Shown one piece after another: positions 29,219-37,711 of a stretch of 64,000 bases of DNA; position 1 is the stretch's first letter; every line of letters begins with the position of its first letter. Position numbers and translations under genes: made by a program. This DNA comes from Stentor roeselii (lineage: Eukaryota; Ciliophora; Heterotrichea; Heterotrichida; Stentoridae), in assembly GCA_006503475.1 (NCBI GenBank), contig RSEH01000003.1, forward strand, positions 186,001 through 250,000, given 5' to 3'. The notes beneath the pieces were generated by a model. That model did not search any database. It worked only from the letters and a program-made list of their open reading frames with translations, and was not told the origin of the DNA.

Positions 29219-30265
29219 TTAAAACTTATGTCTATGCTTGTAAGTCGGGCTTTCTTCCAATGCTGGAAAAATCGATGACATGTTTTCACCTGGAGATTCT
29301 GTTATTGTCATGAAACTGTCCTCGCCTTCCAGTTGCATTTCAGAACCAGTTCGAAAGGTCTCAATGTATTCTTTTCGAATTGGTCTTTCAATTTCAACTG
29401 GTTTTTCAAGTTTATGCATCTGAAGAGGGGAAATGTTTTCTTTTGAATGCCACTTTTCACATGGGGCGGTCTTTCGGTAGGTGTCTTCCAGGAACGTGTT
29501 TAAGCTGCTGATTGAGTCTCGTAATTGAAAGTCACGTTTTGGCTCTTGGTCTGAAATGAACATGACGCGGTTCGCGTCAATTAGCCTTACAGGGTTCAAG
29601 TCATATGAAAGTCGTTCAGGGGTTCTTGAAAATCTGTTTTCCTCACTTTTTCGAGGACTTTTAATGTAAAATCTCTGGTCAAAGTCAAGGTCACAAGTCT
29701 TAGTCTGAACTGTTTCCAAGTCTCCTAAAGTGATTTCGTTTTCAAGGCCGAAGTTCAAGTTGTTGTCTTGTGAGTATTTTTGAACTAGCTCTTGAAGTTC
29801 GAAGACTTTCATGTTGACCCCTTTTGAACTGGGGCAGTCCGCCTTTGCGAACTTTTGAAGATCATCTAATAATCCCTTGCAGGTCCTTTGAAAAGTTTCA
29901 CAAGAGTGAAAAAATAAGTCGACTTGGCCGTATAAACTTCTATTTTCCTGACGAAGTTTTTTTATTTCCGCTTCAAACAAGTCAATTTGTTTTACGAAGT
30001 CCTTTTGCCGCGCATTGAACTCAGAAGCTGCTTCTTGCTGAATTTGATCAAACTGGAACCTTAGGTCCTTGCAACGCATTTTTTCCTTTTCATAAGCGAC
30101 CATGCATTCCGAGTACAACTGAAAAGTTTGACTTTTGAGTTCCTTTAAATTGAGCGAAGACTGCTCATTCAAAGCGATATCAAAAGTTTTTTCAAGTGAT
30201 TTTTTAAGGTTCTGGATTTTGCAGTCTTGAGTGATTTCAGTGATTTTTAAAGGGTATAACGACAT
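29219..30265 (-). CDS. coiled-coil protein, unknown family
   Basis: This 348-residue protein has a coiled-coil N-terminal half (about 45-165; MRCKDLRFQFDQIQQEAASE, FEAEIKKLRQENRSLYGQVD) and a disordered, Ser/Pro/Arg-rich C-terminal half with proline-directed sites (KSPRKSEENR, SRTPERL). ATG 30265 directly follows TATAA. Its stop is 11 bp from that of the convergent kinase gene. Possibly a cytoskeletal adaptor; no family recognised. Confidence 0.65.
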   Translation of the reverse strand: MSLYPLKITEITQDCKIQNLKKSLEKTFDIALNEQSSLNLKELKSQTFQLYSECMVAYEKEKMRCKDLRFQFDQIQQEAASEFNARQKDFVKQIDLFEAEIKKLRQENRSLYGQVDLFFHSCETFQRTCKGLLDDLQKFAKADCPSSKGVNMKVFELQELVQKYSQDNNLNFGLENEITLGDLETVQTKTCDLDFDQRFYIKSPRKSEENRFSRTPERLSYDLNPVRLIDANRVMFISDQEPKRDFQLRDSISSLNTFLEDTYRKTAPCEKWHSKENISPLQMHKLEKPVEIERPIRKEYIETFRTGSEMQLEGEDSFMTITESPGENMSSIFPALEESPTYKHRHKF

Positions 30266-30313
30266 TTATACACTTTTGCCTATACTGTTAGTTAGAGGAA
30301 ACCCGCTAGATTA

Positions 30314-30673
30314 TTAAAGCCCTTCAATGTCCACCCTCACTGAGCCCAGGACTTCAAGGAACTGCTGGATCGTGTGATTGGAAAACGTCTGTTCTTTCAG
30401 CGCATCTTCACAAAGACTAATCGCCAGGTTGAACTCGTGCTTTGTGATTCCCTTTCCCCTAAAAGACTCTGCTAAAGGACCTGAGACGTAAGTTTGAGTG
30501 CTTTTAACTAAACCCGCTATGAATGAAGTGCTGTTTCTTTTCAACTCGTCTAGATCGAAGCCATTGAACCGGTTCCTGATTCTCGGGTCGTCCGTCGCTC
30601 TTTTTAAAAACTCTTCAGCTACTTTCGCGATTCCGTTTTCACCACCAATCCTCTCGAAAAGGTTTTCTTCCAT
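30314..30673 (-). CDS. truncated hemoglobin (group I) lacking the proximal His
   Basis: This 119-residue protein matches the 2-on-2 globin fold. LFERIGGENGIAKVAEEF is the A/B start, YVSGPL and the Gly-rich turn lie before helix E, and GKGITKHEF leads into helices G/H (LEVLGSVRVDI). It is closest in wording to mycobacterial HbN. Where HbN has the heme-binding His of VHQGRGI, this protein has F71 (ESFRGKGI). The usual helix-B Tyr (EDFY in HbN) is L23. So heme coordination by the standard ligand is not possible. It could be a heme-free relative, use another ligand, or be a sensor. ATG 30673 follows TATAA. Confidence 0.85.
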   Translation of the reverse strand: MEENLFERIGGENGIAKVAEEFLKRATDDPRIRNRFNGFDLDELKRNSTSFIAGLVKSTQTYVSGPLAESFRGKGITKHEFNLAISLCEDALKEQTFSNHTIQQFLEVLGSVRVDIEGL

Positions 30674-30707
30674 TTATATCCAGGTCAACTAATAAGGTTT
30701 AAACTAA

Positions 30708-32450
30708 TTATCTGCTAAGGTCAGGAATGCCCCAGTCACAGTCAGTTTCAATTCCAAGGTTATTCTTGTACATAGTAATCCTGAAGAATCCCTTTTCTCC
30801 CCAAAAGGCTCCCCAAGAGTTCCTGACGATCCAATATTCAGTTCCATTTTCAACTCCCCATCCAACAATAGCGACTTCATGATTGATTCTAGGGAATAAA
30901 AGCTTTTGACTGAAAATTCCTCCAGTATAATCTTCTAGTTGACTAGTTGCGTCGATTCCACATCCAATTGGACCATTAGTGAAAATTTCTGCTTTCATCT
31001 TAGCAGGAGTTGCGACGTATCCGTATTCAGAGACGAACCATCTTTTAGGATTAGCGACTGCTGAGCAGTTCTTTGATCCGACGGGGCCGGTGCAGGTCTG
31101 ACAGACCTGCAGAGCACTGCAGGCGTACTCTGCAGGGTTTTTCGCGATGTACTGTTGACAAGTGTCGTCAGGGATGCCGTGCTTGTGTCCGAATTCATAA
31201 ACACCTCCAGGGTTGCCTCCATTACAAGTGCCGCCTGCGTGACAGTTGATGATCACCTGAGGACTTAAAGACAATGTAGGGAAACTGCCTCCATGAAGAA
31301 TGTTTATTCTGTCAGCAAGAGAACTCGTCGTGCCATGAGCCCAACAAGAGCCGCAGTAGACTGGAACATGTTGATTTCTGGTGAAACTTAAAAAGTTGGT
31401 CCCGTTTACATTTCTCCAGTCGAAGTTCGCTGGAAGGTCAGAAAGTTTGACTCTTTCCCATGATGGCTTGTTTATTATTCGCTCTCCGTTCTCGAAGAAA
31501 ACTTTTGGAACTCGACCTGGTCTACGTTTTTCGATTTGAAGGAAATCGTGAGTTATTGGCTTTAGAGTTTTTGTTGAAGAGACTTGGGAGGAGGTCGAGT
31601 TTATGATTGTTACTTGAGGGTTTGGAATTGGTACTCCGCAGTATTGCTCGATACCGAAAGCGTTTGTTCCTCTTTGGATCAAAAAGTTACCGTTGTCTCC
31701 CCAGTAAGTTCCCCAGATGTTCCGGCCTTTCCAGTATTGGGTTCCGTTTGATACGCCGTAACCGATTATTTCTACTGCGTGGTTTAAGGAAACGTTTTGA
31801 GAGCTGTTGCCTAGGATTATTCCGGAGGTGTAGTCGAAAAAGTCACTTGTTGCGTAAAGACCACATGAGATTGGACCGGATTGTAAGGCATTTTGCATCG
31901 CGTCTGCACCTGAGATTATGCTGAAACTTGTGATGTTGTATAAGGGGTAGGTTGGAGGCACTGCGCAAGTTCCGTCTGGCTGGCAGGTGTAGCATGGCAT
32001 GAATGAAGAGCAGTTTAAGCCGTCAGTATATCCTTTACCCTGATAAACCTCACAAGTTTCATCAGTAATTCCCTTATTAAGAATATAGTTGTACGCAGTG
32101 ATGAAGTCACCTCCACTACATCCATTGCTTCCAAAGTCACAACTAAGAAGTACCTGTGGTGCAATCACAACATCAGGGAAAGAAGCATTAAAAAGTACTT
32201 TAAACCTATCCGACAAGGTAGTAGCCGCAACAAATGCCCATGCACCTTCACAGAACTGAGGAACATGAGAATTTCTAGGAACAGTCAAATACCCTACCCC
32301 ACTGACATTGCTCCAGTCAAGAGCCGAAGGCAGGTCAGTCAAAGGTTTATTTGAAGTGAAAGGCGAGCCAAGTCCCTCAGAATTTGGATTTTGTATGAAA
32401 TTTGCAAAGACACTGGCGACCAGCAAGCCAAGAACGACTTTTCTTACCAT
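30708..32450 (-). CDS. double-domain cathepsin Z/X-like protein; N-terminal domain lacks Cys
   Basis: This 580-residue protein has a signal peptide (MVRKVVLGLLVASVFA) and two cathepsin Z (papain C1A) domains. The C-terminal one has VYCGSCWAHG with nucleophile C369, H524 (NHEVAIVGWG) and N544 (NSWG). In the N-terminal domain the equivalent site reads FCEGAWAF, so A70 replaces Cys, while H224 (NHAVEIIGYG) and N244 (RNIWG) remain. Cathepsin Z is a lysosomal carboxypeptidase; the active domain here probably has that role. The N-terminal copy looks like a catalytically dead partner or inhibitor-like domain. Multiple Cys pairs suggest disulfides and secretion or lysosomal targeting. Confidence 0.88.
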   Translation of the reverse strand: MVRKVVLGLLVASVFANFIQNPNSEGLGSPFTSNKPLTDLPSALDWSNVSGVGYLTVPRNSHVPQFCEGAWAFVAATTLSDRFKVLFNASFPDVVIAPQVLLSCDFGSNGCSGGDFITAYNYILNKGITDETCEVYQGKGYTDGLNCSSFMPCYTCQPDGTCAVPPTYPLYNITSFSIISGADAMQNALQSGPISCGLYATSDFFDYTSGIILGNSSQNVSLNHAVEIIGYGVSNGTQYWKGRNIWGTYWGDNGNFLIQRGTNAFGIEQYCGVPIPNPQVTIINSTSSQVSSTKTLKPITHDFLQIEKRRPGRVPKVFFENGERIINKPSWERVKLSDLPANFDWRNVNGTNFLSFTRNQHVPVYCGSCWAHGTTSSLADRINILHGGSFPTLSLSPQVIINCHAGGTCNGGNPGGVYEFGHKHGIPDDTCQQYIAKNPAEYACSALQVCQTCTGPVGSKNCSAVANPKRWFVSEYGYVATPAKMKAEIFTNGPIGCGIDATSQLEDYTGGIFSQKLLFPRINHEVAIVGWGVENGTEYWIVRNSWGAFWGEKGFFRITMYKNNLGIETDCDWGIPDLSR

Positions 32451-32664
32451 ATTTATTCAACAGGTAGCGAAAAGAGCATACTGCATTCAAAGAAAAGTCT
32501 TAAATCAATAAAACCTCTATCTTTACCCAATTTTTACTAAAATAAACTATTTTTACCCCTTTTCTTACAAGGTCTTAATAATTAATGGATTTTAATTCCT
32601 TATTTAGCGCCTAGTATAATTATTATCAATAAATTCCTTCAGAAACAATTATTTAATATTCATC

Positions 32665-33018
32665 ATGAAAACAAGGTTTACCTCAAAAGCTCAGATCTGT
32701 GGTATTTGCCTATGCGAAATAGCCGTGCAAGGAATCGTTGATTCTTGCAAACACGAGTTTTGTTTCGACTGCATTTCCAGATGGTCTGACGTAATCAACA
32801 TACAGATTGAAAACAAGTGTCCTGTTTGCAAAGCGAGGTTTTTAAGGATTACCTCAGAATTCAAGCGCAAACAATACCGTTGCCAGCGGTTAAAGAAAAA
32901 AGTTAACTATGTGAGTAACAAAAGCCAGAAATGCGGCGTTGATTTGATAACCTTGATTGAAACTGCGGAACAGCTCTTAACACATGAGCTTTTCAGATTA
33001 CTTGATCATGCTAATTAA
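32665..33018 (+). CDS. small RING-finger protein
   Basis: This 117-residue protein is little more than a RING domain at residues 11-55. The C3HC4 pattern is CGIC, CKHEFCFDC and CPVC, with the typical His in KHEFC and a W in ISRW. A basic helical tail (KRKQYRCQRLKKKV) and a hydrophobic helix follow. It is likely an E3 ubiquitin ligase; the partner is unknown. The start ATG at 32665 lacks a close TATA motif. Confidence 0.8.
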   Translation: MKTRFTSKAQICGICLCEIAVQGIVDSCKHEFCFDCISRWSDVINIQIENKCPVCKARFLRITSEFKRKQYRCQRLKKKVNYVSNKSQKCGVDLITLIETAEQLLTHELFRLLDHAN

Positions 33019-33067
33019 CTAGATTTTTCTTTTAGGAGGGCTTTGGATATTATTTGGATTTATGGAG

Positions 33068-35206
33068 TTAGTTTCTGATTTCTTTTAAGGTTTGGATTAG
33101 CTTTTGCTCGATTTCAAGAAGTTCGGAGTTGGATTTATTTGTCTCTGCTGTCTTCTGGAACTCTAATTTTCTGACCTGGTTTTTATGGTCTTCTAGAGAT
33201 TCTTCAAGACGACTGATGATTCTAAAATATTTTGAGTTATTTTCTTCGATTTCTTTTCGGAAAACGTTTTTTAAGTCGTTAATACTTGAAACCAGCCACT
33301 CATAATTTCCCTCTGCTTCTTCCTCCAGTGATTCTAGATACCCAGCAATTTGACTGAAAGTTGATTGGGTCTCAGTTACTTTCTTTTCATTTAAATCATT
33401 CACCATTTTTTCTAAAGTCTGCTTTTTTGACTCTAATTCATCGATTTTAGTTTTGTAGATTTTTGACTCTTGTTGTAAAATCACGATTTGGCTGTTGGCC
33501 TTTTCAAGAGAAGCGAAAGTAAGCGAAAATTCGTTTTTAAGTTGGAGAAGTTGGAATTGTTGCTGTGATTTAGTGTCACGCATGCTGAATTCTAAAAGAT
33601 TTTTCAGTTCTTCTGAATTTGAATTGAAAAAATTTGATATTTCTGTGAATTGTTGAAGAATTGATTTGGTGAAGACCTGATAAAAGTTTTTTAATTTTCT
33701 TGTTGATAGTCTTAGATTTTCCCTGCAATCAAAGTGTTTTTTGCAGGTTTGGGTAAGATGAAAATTCTTTGATTTTAGTTGATTGATTAACATTTCAGAG
33801 TCTTTTATGTATTGCTCCAGTTCTTTTGTTTTCATTATGGACTCTTCAAGTCTCAAGGTTGATTCTTCAAGTTTTTCAACGATTTTATTGTAGTCTTTAT
33901 TTAATTCACTGAATTTTTGTTTAAATTCTTGAGTTTTTCTTTCAATTTCGCTTTGAAATTCGCGTTTATAATGCTTAAGTTCTACTTCATGGGTGTTCTG
34001 AGTATCTATGATTTGCTTGTTTAATCTGAGAATCTCATTGGCTTGGGTTTCATTGTTCGTTTTCATTAATCTCAAAGAAACTTCTGAGTTCCTCAAGGAT
34101 TCTTTCAAGTTTTCATGAGTAGATGCAAGTGTTTTGTACTTCAACTCAAGACTTTCGAGTTTTTGTTGAAGGTTCTTGTTATTGGCAATTATTTGTTCTA
34201 TCATCGAATCAGGTATTCTGGAATTTTCAATATTTTTGCTATCATTTTCCGTTTTTAGTGAAATTATTTTCTTATTTTTAGCTTCGAGCTCTGAATTAAG
34301 CTGTTCATTTTGACTGATTCTTATAAAATTCTCTTCTTTTAGCTGGTCAAACTTTCTTTTAAGTGATTCAAGCTCGATTTGATGCTGACTCTTCAAATGA
34401 CTCACAATTTTTTTTACCTCTTCTTCCCTCTTCATGTTTTCCTGATCGATCACAGTGATTTCTTGTTCTTTAATTTTAATTTCATGTTTAAACCTGTTTT
34501 CCATTTCATTCATCTCCTCCTTCAACAAATGATTTTCATGTAAAAGTTCTTCAGTCTCTTCAAAGTATTTCTCCTTGAGTTTCAAATACTCTTGAGTGAA
34601 TTTATTCAAACTCTGTTTCAATTTAAAAGCAAATTCTTCACTAATTTCAGCGACTTGATGTTTGCAGATCTCTTTGATTCCATCTTCTAATTTTTTCGCT
34701 TCTTCCAGTTCCTGAGCGATTTTTTTGATTTTGACAGAATCTTCACTGATCCTCATCTTGAGCTCTGAAATCTTTTTCTTATATCTCAAGTTTTTCTCAT
34801 CTAAACAAGTCTCTTTCACTGCTGGTTTGATTGTCTCATCCTGGACTTTCTTCATATTCAAAGCAGCATCTTTAAGGCGGTTGCGAAGGTCAAAATTCGC
34901 TTCTTCAGCAAGTTCATTTTGCATTTTAAGACTTTTAATCGTTGTTTCTAATCCTTTGACATGATTTAAAAAGTCTTTCGAGTTCTTCAAGTCGATTTTT
35001 TCGCTTGTTTCAAAATTTTTGCTGTGATTTTTTGATATTTGAGAGGTTTTCGCTGGAATTGAGTAATCACCAGGAAGAAAGTCACTTTGGCGATCGTTTC
35101 GAGAGCCAGAAATCGTTTTAAGCGACGACCTGATATCTTTGAACCTGTCTGAATAACTTTCTCGCGCGTTTTGCAAGATCTGTTCGAGTTCAACATCATG
35201 AATCAT
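33068..35206 (-). CDS. long coiled-coil protein, unknown family
   Basis: This 712-residue protein is nearly all heptad coiled coil (about 70-700), rich in Lys, Glu and Leu, with a short disordered N-terminus (RSSLKTISGSRND). No ATP-binding, EF-hand or membrane segment is seen. Proteins of this size and build are often centriolar or ciliary-rootlet parts. No specific family is recognised. Confidence 0.7.
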   Translation of the reverse strand: MIHDVELEQILQNARESYSDRFKDIRSSLKTISGSRNDRQSDFLPGDYSIPAKTSQISKNHSKNFETSEKIDLKNSKDFLNHVKGLETTIKSLKMQNELAEEANFDLRNRLKDAALNMKKVQDETIKPAVKETCLDEKNLRYKKKISELKMRISEDSVKIKKIAQELEEAKKLEDGIKEICKHQVAEISEEFAFKLKQSLNKFTQEYLKLKEKYFEETEELLHENHLLKEEMNEMENRFKHEIKIKEQEITVIDQENMKREEEVKKIVSHLKSQHQIELESLKRKFDQLKEENFIRISQNEQLNSELEAKNKKIISLKTENDSKNIENSRIPDSMIEQIIANNKNLQQKLESLELKYKTLASTHENLKESLRNSEVSLRLMKTNNETQANEILRLNKQIIDTQNTHEVELKHYKREFQSEIERKTQEFKQKFSELNKDYNKIVEKLEESTLRLEESIMKTKELEQYIKDSEMLINQLKSKNFHLTQTCKKHFDCRENLRLSTRKLKNFYQVFTKSILQQFTEISNFFNSNSEELKNLLEFSMRDTKSQQQFQLLQLKNEFSLTFASLEKANSQIVILQQESKIYKTKIDELESKKQTLEKMVNDLNEKKVTETQSTFSQIAGYLESLEEEAEGNYEWLVSSINDLKNVFRKEIEENNSKYFRIISRLEESLEDHKNQVRKLEFQKTAETNKSNSELLEIEQKLIQTLKEIRN

Positions 35207-35254
35207 TCCTTATTAGCTGCAAATAGTCTATTCAATCAAGATTTACCTAACTTC

Positions 35255-36217
35255 TTACATGGCTTTGCCTCTTGGAGGCGTGAATGGACGGTTTATCAAG
35301 TTGCTTCCATATCTTTTCTCAGCGGGCTTTAGGATCTGAAAACTGCAGAGCAAAGTGTCGTCGACGTTCATCAAAGCCGCTGCGTTGTAAAATTCGTTGC
35401 AGTAGTTCGGAGCTGAGAAAAGAGTCACCAGCTGCCTCTTCCCGAAGAACTCGTAACCGTCTTCTACTACTTGATGAGCTCTGCAGATTAGGTCAAGGTC
35501 GTGCTTTTTGAGGAAGGCTGAGACAGTATCAACCCCAAAAGTATACGAAACTCCTCTTTCATTCTCTCCCCAACTCTGCACATTTTTATCCGGGTCACTC
35601 CAAAGCAGATCACAAACAAGTCCATTTTCAGGAACATCCATAGGTCTCATGATAGACCTAATATTATCCATAACCTGTAAATCCGGAGAGAGTCCCCCAT
35701 GCATACAAAATATCCTATCCTCAATAAGTGCAGCGATAGGCAAGCAATTGAAGCAATCAGTGAAAGTTTTCCATAGCTTAATATTATACCGTCGTTTACA
35801 CTCATCATAAAACCCATAAATTCGATTGATAGAGGAGCATTCATGGTTGCCTCGAAGCAGGTAGAACTGATTGGGATACTTAATTTTATAAGCAAGTAAC
35901 AAGCAAATGGTTTCCAAGGACTGCTTGCCTCGATCGACATAGTCACCTAGAAAGAGATAACTTGAGTCAGGAGGGAACCCGCCGTATTCAAAAACACGAA
36001 GAAGGTCGTAATACTGTCCGTGAATATCGCCACAAACCTTCAGAGGCGCCTGAAGCTCTAGTAAAATCGGCTGAGACATGAAGACTTCACGAGCTTTCAG
36101 ACAAAGACCTCTTACTTCTTGTTCTGTCAAGTTTACTTGCTTGCCTGGACGACATCCTCTTACTTCTAATAGCTTTTCAAGAATGTCGTCGATGTTGATA
36201 TCCCCGGTGCTCGCCAT
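35255..36217 (-). CDS. protein phosphatase 1 catalytic subunit
   Basis: This 320-residue enzyme starts at ATG 36217 ([10 protein letters not shown]), preceded by TATAATG. GDIHG (63-67), GDYVDRG (91-97), RGNHE (122-126) and HGG are all intact metal and phosphate ligands. The fold is complete and ends in [10 protein letters not shown]1 dephosphorylates Ser/Thr on many targets chosen by regulatory subunits. A longer in-frame extension exists upstream but begins at a GTG and is not needed. Confidence 0.95.
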   Translation of the reverse strand: MASTGDINIDDILEKLLEVRGCRPGKQVNLTEQEVRGLCLKAREVFMSQPILLELQAPLKVCGDIHGQYYDLLRVFEYGGFPPDSSYLFLGDYVDRGKQSLETICLLLAYKIKYPNQFYLLRGNHECSSINRIYGFYDECKRRYNIKLWKTFTDCFNCLPIAALIEDRIFCMHGGLSPDLQVMDNIRSIMRPMDVPENGLVCDLLWSDPDKNVQSWGENERGVSYTFGVDTVSAFLKKHDLDLICRAHQVVEDGYEFFGKRQLVTLFSAPNYCNEFYNAAALMNVDDTLLCSFQILKPAEKRYGSNLINRPFTPPRGKAM

Positions 36218-36248
36218 TATAATGTAGGGATTGTTAATGTTGATAAAT
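36218..36248. promoter_or_regulatory. 31-bp bidirectional promoter, PP1 and superoxide dismutase
   Basis: The minus ATG sits next to CATTATAATG and the plus ATG next to GATAAATATG, so both TATA-like motifs fit in 31 bp between the divergent genes. Confidence 0.55.
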
Positions 36249-36977
36249 ATGAAAGTCTTACTGGTGCTTTTCTTCAGCTCTCTTGGATTCACTCAGGCTT
36301 CTCTTCAAGCTTGTAGTAAGGGGACCTGGCAGCCCTCAACATCAGTTTACCCATTTTCATTGATGACTCTTCCTTACTCCTACGACTATTTGCAGCCTTT
36401 CATTTGGTCTCAGATCGTGACAGCTCATCATGACCACCATCATCTGGCATACGTGACCAAATTAAACGCTTACCTTGCCACAGCTCCTGCCCTTCAAACA
36501 ACATCTCTCGTTGACTTAGTCTCAGGAGCCGGTAGCAATTTGAGTCTTCAGAAGTTTGCAGGAGGTGCTTATAACCACAACCACCTCTGGTGGCAACTCA
36601 CGAACCCTTCATGCGCTGCTCCTTCTCCTGTCGGACAGCTTGCCACTGATATCAACACCGCTTTTGGAAACTTTAGTAATTTCCAAAATCAGTTCAACAC
36701 TGCCTGTGGAGGACTTTTTGGCTCTGGATGGGCCTGGCTTTGTGCTGACTCTAATAAGAACTTGATTATCACTACCACTGCTAATCAGATGAATCCTTTG
36801 ATGACTGCTACTTGCAATCCGATTTTTGGAAGTGACCTTTGGGAACATGCTTATTATTTACAGTATGTTTGGAATAAGGATAACTACTTTGCTCAGTTCT
36901 GGAATGTTATTGATTGGGTACAACTTGGGTACTTTTATGATAATTATGTGTCGAAAGGACAGCCAATTCCTTTTTAA
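36249..36977 (+). CDS. secreted Fe/Mn superoxide dismutase
   Basis: The ATG at 36249 is preferred because it gives a clean signal peptide ([17 protein letters not shown]); an upstream ATG at 36231 adds a short run before it. The 242-residue product is a full-length SOD. Metal ligands are H60 ([11 protein letters not shown]), H110 (NHNHLWW), D196 and H200 ([12 protein letters not shown]). [10 protein letters not shown] is conserved. The signal peptide implies a secreted or vesicle enzyme, unusual for the mitochondrial/cytosolic norm, as in some ciliates. Fe or Mn preference is not settled by sequence. Stop TAA. Confidence 0.9.
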   Translation: MKVLLVLFFSSLGFTQASLQACSKGTWQPSTSVYPFSLMTLPYSYDYLQPFIWSQIVTAHHDHHHLAYVTKLNAYLATAPALQTTSLVDLVSGAGSNLSLQKFAGGAYNHNHLWWQLTNPSCAAPSPVGQLATDINTAFGNFSNFQNQFNTACGGLFGSGWAWLCADSNKNLIITTTANQMNPLMTATCNPIFGSDLWEHAYYLQYVWNKDNYFAQFWNVIDWVQLGYFYDNYVSKGQPIPF

Positions 36978-37711
36978 TAGGTAGATAAATTTAGTGATTT
37001 GTGGATGTTTGAAGTTTTATAGGGTATTTTAGATATTAGATGAAATTGCAGATATACTTATTAAAGATTTTGGTTTATGATGATAATTTATAGATAGGTT
37101 TAGGGTTTGGTATTGTATTGATGAATTGGGAAATTTAGTTTTATCTGCATGCTATTAATATAAATTTTCCATACTTTCATACGTTTAATCATCTCTGACT
37201 TAGCTTCAAACTGCAAAAATACTTCAAATTTGCAATAACATTGAAAATAATTTTTTCCCGAAAATCTCTCTGAAAGATTAATATCTTCATACATCTCAAC
37301 ACACTTGAATACAAATAACTAAAATAATTGAAACTTACTATTCAATACACTATAATATAATCAAAATCTGGTATAAATGAATAATGAACTAAAGAAACTC
37401 AAGCTTAGAGTACTAATGAATGGAACAGTCATGGGCCTCGTATCTAGCAGTTTATTATAATTATACAAAAAAGATCCCTGATAAAGTATCATAAGCATCA
37501 TAAATCTCAGAATCATAGAAATTTTATCGGATATGAAAAGCATAAAACTAGGATCATTTAGAATGATTTTGATTGAATATCCCTTAAAGTTTATTATAAT
37601 CACTTAGAGATTATATATTACATTAGTTTTTGAAGAGTATAAAATTACCCTTAACAATTTTTAGATTAGTAGCGTTAGGACTTTTAAGCCATTTATTAAT
37701 TGTGGTTATAA
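36978..37711 (+). other. intergenic AT-rich stretch, 734 bp
   Basis: AT-rich and without a convincing gene. A minus-strand ORF of 64 codons near 37100-37294 is the only run of note; it is discussed under rejected items. The TATAAATG of the WD40 channel gene lies at the right end. Confidence 0.6.

Noticed and set aside
37100-37294. 64-codon minus-strand frame in the gap before the WD40 channel
   Set aside because: No promoter-like start, no family and low GC; more likely chance in AT-rich DNA.
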